This document shows, piece after piece, positions 1 to 48,667 of a DNA stretch of 64,000 nt. The number at the start of each line of letters is the position of its first letter. Positions within the stretch are counted from its first letter, which is position 1. Under the pieces are notes generated by a model. The model searched no databases, was not told where the DNA came from, and saw nothing but the letters and a program-made list of their open reading frames with translations. The translations under genes and the position numbers were made by a program. Source of the stretch: Prostheceraeus crozeri (lineage: Eukaryota; Platyhelminthes; Polycladida; Euryleptidae). The DNA lies in assembly GCA_907163375.1 (NCBI GenBank), contig CAJQUW010001811.1:31091-95090 (forward strand). Reading direction: 5' to 3'.

Positions 1-690
1 GTAGCTCATGATACCTAAAACATTTTTCTATGAGCTAATCATACCAAAACTAAAGTAATCCGTGGTAGGCTACTTCTAAGATGTATTTGCCTAATTAACC
101 GTAAGGCTACAATAAATAGACGCTTATATAATATCATAATATCGTTGAATGTAGGCCTTAATTCGTATGCATTCTAACTTCGAAATTAGAAATTAAGTTA
201 TCGAGAAACCCACTAATTCGAATCCTATCGTTTCCTAGCTACGAATTTCTTACGCATTCATCGCACATAGGACAGCCTATCAACAGGATGAAAGATAAGT
301 TTTCAAGACTGGCCTTTTAGTATACATATCAAAACATCTCTCATCAAGTACCCTATCATTCATGATATAGGTTCTTTAACTTCTTTCCAAAAAAACGTAG
401 GTCTCGATCCAGTGGGAACTTTTGATCCCAGTTCCATTTTACAGGTAAAAATGACATGCTTATTAATAGAAGTAAATGCTAAGGACTCTAAATTAATCCA
501 TCATTATCTTTGTAACTGGTAATTTATGATTACATCAATTCCAGGGATTAATCATTAATGAATTTACAAACTCTGAAAGCACAATACTCAGCACAAACGC
601 AGCAGCCCCTAAATTGTAGGTTATAGCTTAGTGCTAGGACCTACTATATATGTCCTACCGACATATTATAGCGCATCTTATATGATAGAG
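1..690. other. No gene recognised
   Basis: AT-rich sequence with no ORF of note, repeat or homology that I could recognise. Confidence 0.6.
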
Positions 691-699
691 CACATTTAA

Positions 700-785
700 C
701 TGAAAACCGGTTTTAAAACCGGTTTCCGGATAGTTAGAATAAAAAATCCGAAAAACCGGTTTCTTGGAAAACCGGTTTTTTTAGA
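700..785. repeat. AACCGGTT palindrome cluster
   Basis: The 8-bp palindrome AACCGGTT recurs four times in about 80 bp with A/T runs between. Such clusters are common in subterminal regions of hAT-type elements, but no partner end was found. Confidence 0.45.
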
Positions 786-790
786 AACAC

Positions 791-1256
791 TAGTATGTAT
801 GCCGTATTATGGACCTCAAAGCAGTCTTTTGGCTCAACAGTTGTCTAAAGTGGTGAACAAGACTTATTTCCATCTCAAGACGTTTGTGACATTTTACACC
901 AAACGCTTAGCTCCTCATCCCACTCGAAGGATCCTGGTGCCGCTTCCCTTCCAGAACACTCTTGTCTAATAATTTAGTTTTGCTGCTTGCGGAGCAAGCT
1001 ACATAGAGGAAGTCGCGAGAGGGCTCATCAAGAACGGTTGAAAGATCAAATCCCAAAATGGCTATCGAAGAGTTCAAGCAGACCAAGATCGATCGAAAAC
1101 CAGTCCAGCATCGCAGCATCACCAGACACTTGCAGTTATGCCACCAACGAACATCAGCCTCAATCAACGATTTCAAATGTTTAAAAAAGTGCAGAAGTTC
1201 GTTTGATTTGTATGTAACTGAAGGAGTGGCCATCAAGTGGTTCAAACCAGTGTAAT
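791..1256. other. No gene recognised
   Basis: Short overlapping ORFs on both strands with no recognisable family. The stretch ends where the LINE 3' end begins. Confidence 0.5.
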
Positions 1257-1930
1257 GGTTTATTAGTTTTTGTTGTCATTTTCCATTTCAAATAGTGTTT
1301 AAAATTGGCGGTTTTTGACCTTTGACCTTCACCTCATCCCAAAGATGACCTTACAAATAAAACTGATGCTGCTTTTTCTGAATCCCCTTTCGATGCTGCT
1401 TTTTCTGAATCCCCTTTCAATGCCTGTTCGATTGATGTGGTTTGGCAAAATTGCTACGTACTCAAAAATGCTCCGAATGCACGTGTGATAGAGGCGAGTT
1501 AGTCCTTGACTACTGCCACCATAACGTTTTAGTGTTCGTAGCCAGAATATTCTCTGCATGGTCTTTTTTCTACAGAGTTCGACGTGATTCTTGAAAGTTA
1601 AATGTTTATCAACAGTTACGCCGAGAAGCTTCACACAGTCCATCTGTCGTATGTAGCTGTCTCCAACGGAAATGTGATCGACTTGGTACTCCTTTTTTGC
1701 ACTGACGATGAGTTCAACAGTTTTGGTTGCACTCAGGGACATATTGTTTTCTATGCACCATTGTTGGATAGCTTTGATTGAGTTCTGAGCTTTGTTGTGA
1801 AGATCTTGCTTGTTTTTCGAAGAGGAAATGCTCACTGTTACGTCATCCGCATAGATGTCAAAATCGCTGTTGGGATTTAGGTCGGAAATATATGTGAGCC
1901 ATATGTAATGGTAAGTAATCGTAATAAGTA
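1257..1930 (-). mobile_element. 5'-truncated LINE, reverse transcriptase C-terminal part
   Basis: Minus-strand reading gives the reverse transcriptase catalytic box DIYADDVTVSIS, the following SLSATKTVELIV and LLGVTVDKHLTF segments, and RLYHTCIRSIFEYV, as in CR1/Jockey-group non-LTR retrotransposons. The upstream two thirds are missing. The 3' UTR ends at about 1257 in AACAAAAACTAATAAACC. The same 3' end occurs at 21878-22063 on the other strand, so both belong to one family. A 27-bp segment is duplicated in tandem at 1366-1419 inside the frame. Confidence 0.85.
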
Positions 1931-2226
1931 ACAAGCAATGGCTTTAATTTGCGGACTATGTAAATAAAGTCTCAAATATGATTCTGTTGCGAAATCATTG
2001 ATATCATTTTGAGATATGGGATCGCGTTAGGTCGCAAACGAAAGAGAGGCTGGTTTATCCGATAATGTTCAGATAAAATCATGTCGCGGATTATTTGTCT
2101 TGTCTACTTCTGTGAAGTGGTCAGAACATACTCGACTGTGTTTACTAGTAGCTAAGTCTTAACGTCCTATGCTTCGACAGCTTTATATCAAGCTCTTCTA
2201 CACTGATCGAGTCTATGACTACAGGT
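1931..2226. other. No gene recognised
   Basis: Nothing identified between the LINE and the putative hAT end. Confidence 0.5.
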
Positions 2227-2330
2227 TAGGGGTGACTTTTTAATCGCAATCGCATCGATACGATTAAACGATTAATAATCGCATCAAAAAGCGATTAAAC
2301 GATTAATCTCGCGATTAATTTCAATATCTG
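2227..2330. mobile_element. hAT-like terminal region
   Basis: It begins TAGGGGTGAC and is followed by repeated AATCG/CGATTAA motifs, the pattern of hAT subterminal regions. It could be the 3' end of the minus-strand hAT transposase remnant at 2938-4170. The matching opposite end was not found. Confidence 0.4.
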
Positions 2331-2937
2331 CTATTAATATATTAGATAACAGCATTACTGTTATTGTGTAAACTATCACTGCTTCTCAACGTATTGTCAA
2401 GTTTTTACTCCCATGCACAATCACTTTGTCTCTTGTATTGATGTAATTTTTATTAAAGCATAGGCCCATTGCATAAAAGTTGCATAATTAACGTTAATTG
2501 TATGAAGGTCTACATGTTGATTATGAAAAGGTATTTTACTCTAAAAAAGAAATTTACATTTTTACAACATTGTAACATGTATAAAGCCTGCGTAATTATG
2601 ACCCCATTATCTAATGCAAAATGAAATTAAAACAATGAATCTCAAGGAAACTATAATGAAGCAACAAAGTTGAGAAATGAATGATTATTGAAGTTGTTTG
2701 TCTCTCAGAAATTTCTTCAACAAAAGCATATGGATATAATTACAAAAATGTCACTCTTCACAAAACTAATTAAAAGATGTGCACAACCATACGATTCGTC
2801 AGGAAGGGAAGGATAATAAAATTACTAATACCTAAGAATTCCCTTAAGTAAATAAAATAATTGATGTCAAACAGCTCTACTCAACGAAGATCGAATTTGA
2901 TAAGCACTATTCAGTCTAAAAAAAACAATCTTAACTT

Positions 2938-4170
2938 TTTCTGTGAAAGGTCATGTAAGACTTCAAGAAAATCAACTTGTCTATTGTGCCATCGCCCAAA
3001 GATGATCTCTATTTGCTTACAAATATTCTGGCTGCACTAAAGCAGCGCTCAGCTTCAAAAGATATAGGTGGCATCAAGAATTAGATTATTGGCGCTCTTC
3101 GGTTTCCTAGAAGGAAGAGTTTATATGCAGCCTTAATATCGAAATGGCACATCCGGAATTAGACCAACGTGCTCCTTTCTCGAGATGGGTTAATTTCGTT
3201 GTTGTATCGCTTAGTATGGAATGGCAAACAATAAGCTGTCAGCAGGTGGACACCAGAGCACGAGATGCGTGCGTGCTGTGATACATTCGCACACATCAAA
3301 ACACACATCGATGCCTGCCGTCGATTCAATGTATGCACTATACAGTGAGCAATGCCGAGGAGAGGATGTGAAACATTCAAGTGAAACTAATTTCGTACGC
3401 ATGCGTTAATATACTTTAATAAGATCGGTAAGGAAACAACATTATGGAGAAAAATTGTGGGCAATGATTCTGAATTCTTCGAATCTGCAGGAATTTTGGC
3501 AATCGATGCACTTAATGGGAACTCACATTAATCCGCAAGTGAACGCACGACTTTTTTTCCTATCTCTGTAAGGTATTAGGAATTCCTTTTTGCCCACCTA
3601 ATAGGTTCCTCGATGTGCCGTCCATTTCGTATTAATCACACTTCTAGCAAACCGAAGCAGATAAACAAAATATTTAATTCTGTGGGTGGCATAGTCATCA
3701 ATGCTTGGTAGATTTTTTCTAATGATGTCAGACGATTTCCTTTGGTTTCGAATACGGCCATTTGAAGCTTCAAATCCCGCAGAACATCTACCTTTGGTAT
3801 TGGCAGTCGAGTTTTCTTTCCAGACGTACTTTCGCCAGAAATCAACATTTCTACTTCAGATCCTTTTAACTGTCGTTTGCTTTGAGGCTCCGATTCGCTT
3901 TCACTATTGGCACTGCTGTTTTCGTCAACTTCTAGAACATCGATACCTTGCTTTAAACAATCTCAGACACAGATTACACGTTTTTGCAATCTCGCTTTTC
4001 TTTTCTCGTGGAAGAGTTGAATCTTCGTCAATTACGTTTGGATTCTCAAGATACAGCAACAATGATGCAAGTTTTGCATCCCGCAGTTCGTTGATGCGAT
4101 TTTCAACAGCTTTCAGAAGTTGTCGCGTGAAATCTCCTGTTAATTTACTAAGATTTTCCAAGTGAGTCAT
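2938..4170 (-). pseudogene. hAT transposase remnant, interrupted by a 610-bp element
   Basis: Three minus-strand pieces keep hAT order. 4170-3925 reads LTGDFTRQLLKAVENRI and LASLLLYLENPN. 3848-3693 reads LEKIYQALMTMPP. 3074-2938 reads FEAERCFSAARIFVSK, a TAG, then RSSLGDGTIDKLIFLKS. The last two form the C-terminal dimerisation domain (PPxSxExERxFSxA..RSxL..LIFLKS), now split by the TIR element at 3075-3684. The coding frame has a stop and at least one frame change and is a dead DNA transposon copy. No complete element ends were paired. Confidence 0.75.
3075..3684. mobile_element. 610-bp TIR element with 8-bp target duplication
   Basis: The perfect 8-bp duplication GGTGGCAT flanks it (3067-3074 and 3685-3692). 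The ends are imperfect inverted repeats of about 75 bp, beginning CA(C)AGAATTAAAT and sharing CTTCGGTTT.CTAGAAG and a CGAAATGG motif. It is non-coding and sits exactly within the dimerisation domain of an older hAT transposase. Another copy of one end lies at 20545-20631. Confidence 0.8.
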
Positions 4171-4718
4171 TCATTTCCACACCTATCTGTTCCGTACTGG
4201 AGAATTCCAACCTTCACACAAAACGAACTAATAGAATAATCGATTGATCAACTTATATAACAACTTAGATATATTATCAACTTAGATAACAATATCTGGG
4301 AAAAGAGCAGCATTTTTAATTGAATGCCGAAAAAGCAAAGCAAAACAGACGCCTTAGCAGCCTGCATTGTATCACCAGAAAAAACAAAATGAATTCGGAA
4401 ATGCTGAATATCATAACTGTGTTCCTTAGACCAGGAAATACTCTTCAAAAGCGTCATCCAAGCCTTGAATAAGAAACTCAAGTATTTTTTTGACAAGTTC
4501 ATCCCCGTTAAGCGAGGATTGGCTGGCACAAACTGTTATTCATGTTGGCTAAATGTCTTATGTGGATATATATGTTTCATACATATTTCATCTACATGTT
4601 TCTTCTAGATTATACTACACATCACATGCAAGTGGCTTTGAATTAGTACTAACAGTAACTTCATACCAAAAAGTAGAACACTTCTCAGACACAAAACAGG
4701 AAAAATTGAAATAGAAAG
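4171..4718. other. No gene recognised
   Basis: A minus-strand ORF of 93 codons at 4248-4529 may continue the hAT remnant, but I see no diagnostic motif. Confidence 0.4.
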
Positions 4719-4797
4719 CTGCTCCGGCGCGTCCGGCGTGCCGAGAGAATCAGCTGGCACACTATCCGGCGCGCTCTATGTAAAGATTCCAGTTGGG
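4719..4797. mobile_element. Fragment of GC-rich TIR element
   Basis: A GC-rich stretch (CCGGCGCGTCCGGCG) ends in CGCGCTCTATGTAAAG, ATTCCAGTTGGG. This is the same end as the element at 52025-52360. No left end was found, so it is a fragment. Confidence 0.6.
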
Positions 4798-5285
4798 TTC
4801 GGCACTAGGTATTTTTTAATAAATAATTTTCTTCACAAGGAATCTGTATAAGCTAGTGCTTTTACTTTTAGTATTGTCATTGTTGGTTCATCCGAAGACA
4901 CACTAACACACCATTTCTACTGCGAACTTAAAATGAATCTTCAAAAAATATTGCTATTTGAAGCGATGCGTTTGCATTTTGATGCTTGTTCGTCACAAAA
5001 AGTGACAAAAAATGCAATTCATTCATGTGCGTCAGATCCGAAACCAGCTTGCATGCCTCCATGCTACAACCGTACTGTCCTACCGCAGAGATCACCAATG
5101 ACATCATCACGCATTTTCATTCAGGTCTAGCGATTCACAAAGAAACTTTCACTGCCGAGTCATGTTCAATGACTTCTTTTCCAACGGACATGCGATTGCA
5201 GAGTACACCTTTAAGTCACGAGGAATCTCGCATTAAATCGTAGGTGATGGCAATTCATTTACATGTGAGATTTAGTATAGGGCTG
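4798..5285. other. No gene recognised
   Basis: Overlapping short ORFs on both strands with no family resemblance. Confidence 0.5.
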
Positions 5286-5287
5286 TA

Positions 5288-5892
5288 GTCCGGCAGCCAG
5301 ATCGAGTTTCTGTAGGGAACGAGGCCGACAAAAGAGACTTTCACAGAATGATGTACACCTCATAGTCCGGCAGCCAGATCGAGTTTGTGCAGGGAACGAG
5401 GCCGAAAATGAGACTTTCACAGAATGATGTACACCTCATAGTCCGGCAGCCAGCACGAGTTTGTGCAGGGAACGAGGCCGACAATGAGACTTTCAAAGAA
5501 TGATGTACACCTCATAGTCCGGCAGCCAGATCGAGTTTCTACAGGGAACGAGGCCGAAATAAGACTTTCACAAAATGATGTACACCTCATAGTCGGCTGC
5601 CAGCACAAGTTTCTGTAGGGAACGAGGCCGACAAAGAGACTTTCACAGAATGATGTACACCTCATAGTCCGGCAGGCAGCACGAGCTTCTGCAGGGAACG
5701 AGGCCGACAATGAGACTTTCACAGAATGATGTACACCTCATAGTCCGGCAGCCAGATCGAGTTTCTGTAGGGAACGAGGCCGAAATAAGACTTTCACAGA
5801 ATGAAGTACACCTCATAGTCCGGCAGCCAGCACGAGTTTGTGCAGGGAACGAGGCCGAAAATGAGATTTCACAGAATGATGTACACCCTTCG
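5288..5892. repeat. 76-bp tandem repeat, about 8 units
   Basis: Units of 75-77 bp begin GTCCGGCAGCCAG at 5288, 5365, 5441, 5517, 5592, 5667, 5743 and 5818. Each contains GGGAACGAGGCCG and ACTTTCACAGAATGATG. Two alternating versions (CAGATCGAG and CAGCACGAG) show exchange between units. The longer ORFs in this region come only from the repeat period and are not genes. Confidence 0.95.
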
Positions 5893-6526
5893 CAAACCAC
5901 GAATCTGCGCATATGCAGAGTTTTGCCACGTCCCTCTTCTAATCACATACGATCAAAGAAAAATATGCATATCCAATGCGACGCAGATGGCATTTTTTGT
6001 TAAAATGAACTTTTTCATGTTTTCTCTGATTACGCGAAAAGTGCCAAGCCCAGATTCATAATTTTTGACGTGAAATGTGTTCAGGTCATTTCCCATCATG
6101 TTAATGCACCCACTCTCTGTGAAGCTAAACACATTCGAATTTGGCAAGTCTACTAATGTTGGCAAACAAGGATTTTGAGTAATTTAACCACGTTTAACCG
6201 CATTCTCGCACACATTGACGATTAATAAAAGATAGTAACACATGCACATGACAGGAAATTACCTGAAGACATTAAATGTCAAAAATTATGGCTCTGGACG
6301 TAATATTTTTAACGCACTAAGCAAAACCATGGAGAATTCATTATAACTAAAAACTCCAATCTGCGTCCCATTAGATTTACATGTGATTTCTTTGATCGTG
6401 TCTAGCAGGAATAGGAACTGGGTAGAACTCGACAGACTTGCAGATTCATAGGCATATGGTCTGCATTATTGTGAACGTCTCATTTTCGGGCTCGTTCCTT
6501 GCAGAAACCCGTGCTGGCTGCCGCAC
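5288..6526. mobile_element. TA-flanked TIR element with tandemly expanded left end
   Basis: The left end begins GTCCGGCAGCCAG after TA, and the right end finishes CTGGCTGCCGCAC before TA. The inverted single copy at the right (about 6460-6526) matches the unit repeated eight times at the left. TA flanks suggest a Tc1/mariner-superfamily MITE. The same terminal motif (GTCCGG.AGC.AGC, TGCAGGGAACGAGG, ACTTTCACA, TACACCTC) ends the palindrome at 29865-30608. No transposase is encoded. Confidence 0.65.
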
Positions 6527-6528
6527 TA

Positions 6529-7374
6529 CTATCATATGCGGCGAGCATTAATATGCAAAAGCTTCTAAAACATCAATCGATGTATTGCTGAAATATAGCA
6601 CTGTGTGGCGGCCTAGCGTAAATTTCCGACATCATTCAGGAAAATGGTCTTAAGCAAATTATCTGCGCCCACCGACTTGAATGTTTTCAAATAACATGGG
6701 TCTGGTAATTAGGCGGTTCTAACTTCTAAAGGAAAGAAACGTTCTAAAGGCAAGTATTTCAAAATCCTGTATCAAGGAGATAAAAATACATCGAGCGATT
6801 GAGAATCATCAATGATTAAAGAGAAAAGCTAATAGGCCTACATGCATGATCGCCTTCCATTTTGCAATGACTTGCAACAGTCGACATGAAAATTCGGTCT
6901 AATAGAAGAGTATCCACACATATTAGCATAATTATACACAGAATAAAATTAGGCAATTAACCTTGCTCATTGATGTAAAATTTGACTGCAAGGATAGGGA
7001 TTGCTCATTATCCAAAATTCTGGCGACAGAAGAGTAAACCGATTAAATTTTCTGCCACCACTATTTTCAGCTGAGTTAGTGAACGTCGATCTGATGCATT
7101 TCGAACCAGGCATACTGTTCAGTCAGTTTCGGTGTTATGGGTACCGTCGCTAATCAACTCGACTTAATATTCTGATGGCGGAATATTTGTTCAGTTTTCT
7201 GACGACATAATTTTGGTTAATGAACAGCTCCCGACGAAAGAACATACCAGTAACAGGAAGTGATTTGCTCATGTCACATTTTTTTGTATATATTATGCAC
7301 AGGTAGCAATATCTCTACCATAGTGTGAATGAATATGGCCTACATAATCGTATTTGATTCCGAAACGCACTCAG
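6529..7374. other. No gene recognised
   Basis: AT-rich sequence with no recognised ORF or repeat. Confidence 0.5.
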
Positions 7375-7877
7375 CAGAGATGCCAAGGATTCAAAAAAAA
7401 AAATGCGGGAGACCCAACATCAAATGATCCAACAACAAAAATAGTAAAATTAGATTAAATCATAATTAAAAGCCCTATCAACTTCCTATATTTCCTTCAA
7501 TAAATGGAGAATATTTATTTTTGAAGACAATTAATTTGTCACATTTCCAATAAAAAAGATATAGGCTAATTCGTGGATCAAAAGAATATCTATCTTTTCA
7601 ATAAACGTATGATTGCATGCTTTTCATTGGTTGTGAGGGAATGGAGGAGGGCTAATTGAAGAATAGGCTAGCGGTGAGTGGCTAATCAGTCCGAACGCTT
7701 GCTGTTACATTTGAATGATGGAAAAAGCACCCTAGAAGGATAAAAACTGTTGGCCTACTTTAAAATACGGTGTAAATAAATGACGATGCGGGAGATTTAA
7801 GCAATTATGCGGGTGAGCGGGAGATTGACTAAAAATGCGGGAGACTCCCGCGAAATGCGGGAGACTTGGCATGTATG
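7375..7877. mobile_element. hAT-like non-autonomous element
   Basis: The ends CAGAGATGCCAAG and CTTGGCATGTATG form an inverted repeat. Subterminal ATGCGGGAGA motifs recur near both ends (7405, 7790-7870). This matches a widespread hAT end type (GTTGCCAA followed by repeated CGGGAGAC). Flanks ACTCAGCA and ACTTAGCT may be a decayed 8-bp target duplication. It encodes no transposase. Confidence 0.6.
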
Positions 7878-10836
7878 ACTTAGCTTTATCGACAAAACTG
7901 CGTCAAAATAGTCAAATTTAATAGTCTGCATGTCTAAGTTAAGTAAGTAAGGCTGTGAATCCTGGTCAATACTATTTCATCGAACATTATAAATCGATTA
8001 TTTCTGAGATTAATTTCAAAGTGCATTGACAAATCGCGAAGTGAGAGTCTTTTTAAGAGAAGTCCGAAATTTACCACTGACTGAAAATGCCAGCATGCGA
8101 TTTTCCATAAACACGTAATGCACGTGATTTTTAAATTTATAATTAGGAAGCCAGCATACAAAAAAATGAAACTAGAAAAATACAATATTTATGTATAGGC
8201 CTATGCAATCAATTCAATAATCGCGAATCACTTGGTTTGTTATTTCTTCTAGCATGCCGTTTTAAAGAGACGAAATTTTCAGTTTTTGAAATGTCTTAAT
8301 TATGCTTTAGACATGAACTACTAAAAATCACACTGACAATGTAGCTGGGAAAACTTGCAAATTTAATATTTACCGGTACTCTATCTTGCACGCTTTTCGG
8401 AACAATTAGGCCAATTAGCCAGAGTTTTTGTGGTCAATATACACTAGATCGTTACTGAGAATCACGAGGTCAATGTGTGTAGCGCTGTCATATGGGCAAT
8501 TAGCCAAAACAACTAGACGTACTGTCGGCAGAATTTTCGCTCGAGTAAAAGAACGAAAGCACCAAATCGGAGCCGTCCGATTATTCATTCGGTTTGTCTT
8601 ATACCGTTGCTTATGAACCGCTGAATATCATAATTCGGATTCAAAAAGGCACATTAGATCGCAAAAAAAAAAATTTTGTCGACAGAAATCATGGTTTTTG
8701 AGCAGATCCATAAACAAGATATACCTGTCATATAGGCCTATATATTCTACTCACATGACTATTATGACAATTGCCTACCTCATTTCAGAAGGAGTCCGGC
8801 TTCCTTACCAGTTATGAAAAGGGCATTCCTGGTGTAGAATAATGAATATTAAGATTTCATATTTTGTTTTGTCGATGTTGTCTTTTCTGAGTCGATTTTG
8901 GTAAACAGAAGAATTGGGCCCGCAGAAATCTATGCACTTCATCACCGATGCTGTCTCCTAAGCATTTAAAGGAAAAGTAGGTGCTAGGTCAAAAATTTTC
9001 AGTTTCAGTCAAGGGTGTCTAAGGTTAAGAGTCGCGACACCAATCAATTGAATGGCTTTCTATGTGTAAACAAACTCGTCACTAATAAAGTTCTCAACAA
9101 CTCAGTGGCGATGACAAATATACCGTTGTTAATTCACATGTATTAATTTTTGCCATCTATACATCGACTACATTTGTGTATTGGATCTCAGAATTTGCAC
9201 AATGATGTGCATGTTGACAAAATAAAATTTCCACTGTATTGATGTTTGAGATCCAGGGTATAGCGACTTAGCGATGCAAATTTCTTATTTGATTGACCCC
9301 TGTAAGCGGGTCTGTGACATCTTTTCATCATCACTGCTGCGACTCACCATTATTTAACAATATGATTGAGTTATCGGTGAGTCGGATGATTGTTTGCAAA
9401 GATATTTATAGAAAAAATAATTTAATCGATAGACGGCCATGTTGAATATTTATTTCGCAAATTCAAAGAGGCATTTAAAACAAATACTCCTCCCGAGGTT
9501 CCATGCACACAGAGCTTAAGACATGCCAAAACATCTAAATGTACACAATCACAGCTAATACGGAAGTAAAACGGCTATAAATGGGACACTGAGAATTGAC
9601 GAATGATCAATGGAGCCGATTATTTGACAGTAAATATAAAATCGCAAATTCGAATTCGCAAAGTTTTTGATGTTTTTAATATTACATCAAACAAACAAAT
9701 ATAGAATATCTTCATAAAAGAAAGCAATAGCTCACAAAGTTAAACCTTTGTTGAATTCATATGTTTGAAACAAAAATTGTCCAAATTATGATTTGTAGGT
9801 TAGAGAAGATAATGAATTTCCGTGGTTTGCCATAATCACATGAGATATCGCTCCCAATCAATTACAGCATGCGCTGCAGTATGTTATTCATCTAACATCG
9901 TAATATGCATGTGTCGTCAAAATTGGAATAGCAGCACTTATCCCATAAAATCAAAAGTTGCGAAGTAGTCCCAAACATCACGCGTATTGGAGATCATCAC
10001 CACCAAATTTATCAAGTGAGAACGTTGACGATTCTGTCTCTGAATCACAAATTTCATGAAAACAGTCTAGCTGTCCAGGCTTTTAAAAAATGCTCTAGCC
10101 ACTAATCGGCAATATTTTTCTCTCAAACTCTACAAGTAGACTTTACGTCAACTGAATTTCCTACAGAGCACCAATTAATGTCGCCTAGACGTTGACATTG
10201 TAAAAACGATTAGTGTCTTGAGACACTGTGTCCGATTAATATGACAGAAAGCACTGCATTTCTCATTGCTTGCTCGACATCTTGAATGTGAAATAGGCCT
10301 ATTCCCCTAACAAAAACAGTCAAAAAAGGCGAGATACTCCAGTACCCTACAACTTCTGCTGAAATATGTGTAGCGAAGCATCAAGCGATTTAGAGCGAAG
10401 GATGGTACTGTCCATTACTACGGAGCAGATCAGTGTCTAATTCTGGTTTGAAATCTGGAACCCAGATAGTCAAATTGATCACAATGCATTAGTCAATATC
10501 CATCACGTGCTGCTTCTAACCTTGAGTGAAAGCAAAATAAAACTATTGGATGGCATCCATAGACATTTTTATATTTGAATATTTTAAACTGTACATATTG
10601 GACAACAAAATTTGAGATATGAATGAATATACAGCAATGATAATGAAGAGTAAATTATGCTTATTTACATATTTGTACAATTCCACATAACAAAGGAATT
10701 TAGTTGCACGATTATCGATTTTCCACAAAACAGTTACAATTTCATCGAGTGATTGTTCGAATAAAATTAAAGGAAGAATAGAGAAGCCGGAGCTGCACTT
10801 CATCAATCAAAGAGCATTTTAATAAATGGACGGAGG
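7878..10836. other. No gene recognised, about 3 kb
   Basis: AT-rich DNA downstream of the candidate KDM2 terminal exon. I looked here for F-box (WMSVF.YLS..EL type) and leucine-rich-repeat exons on the minus strand and saw none. The minus ORF at 10543-10806 has no diagnostic residues. Confidence 0.45.
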
Positions 10837-47953
<37,117 letters not shown>

Positions 47954-48659
47954 TTATTCGAAATAAAACTCTGATGCTTTTTAATTCGTGACAGCGTTGG
48001 TAGAATTTTGTTGGCATGAATTTTGTCGGACTGATATGTTTCTTCAACTTGGTGTGGATGTAGGCGTTTAAGTAACCAACAGAGCCAAATTGAGCGATTC
48101 TCGCTCAGATTCTTAATTCTCAAAAAGCTGTGCACTTGCAAAATATTAAAACTTGTGAAATTGATAACGCGAAGGTAAGAGATCATTTAGACGACTTTTC
48201 AGTATGTATGACTAGCAATTTCAATTTTCAAATCATTAGAGGTCGCATAATTTACCATATTGGGTCGGTTACGAAATTGCATACTAGAACGTGAGCACGA
48301 AAAAAAAACAGAAGCGAATTCTTGCCGACCCTTGTCCAGAGTCCCTACTTGTATTTACGGATCACAGTCAAGCCAATTATGTACTCGACTTCCACAGGAA
48401 TGGCCATATATTGATTTTATAAGATCTAACATCACTTATTAGAAAAAACCTAAAGCCACACGTGAACGACACAACCATCGATCAGAATGCCACCTTGTCC
48501 GGTAGCAACATGTGACTGAATGTCATCCAATATGTCTTAAATCAGTTTTTCATTCAAGGCAAGGGGCGCAAAATCACATTCGTCAGGTTAGGCGGTGAAA
48601 ATGAATACGGAGGCGTTTTAGGGAAAGGTTGGATTTAGGGCTGGAAGGCTTATCCTCAT
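47954..48659. other. Possible KDM2 5' UTR and promoter region
   Basis: An in-frame stop precedes the candidate ATG. I cannot identify a TATA box or initiator with confidence. Confidence 0.3.
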
Positions 48660-48667
48660 CGCTTTGT

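Noticed and set aside
5417-5912. Repetitive proteins of about 90-100 residues on both strands
   Set aside because: They translate the 76-bp tandem repeat, whose length lets frames stay open; there is no independent coding evidence.
10543-10806. Minus ORF as the KDM2 F-box exon
   Set aside because: It lacks the tryptophan, leucine and cysteine pattern of the KDM2 F-box, and no acceptor phase fits.
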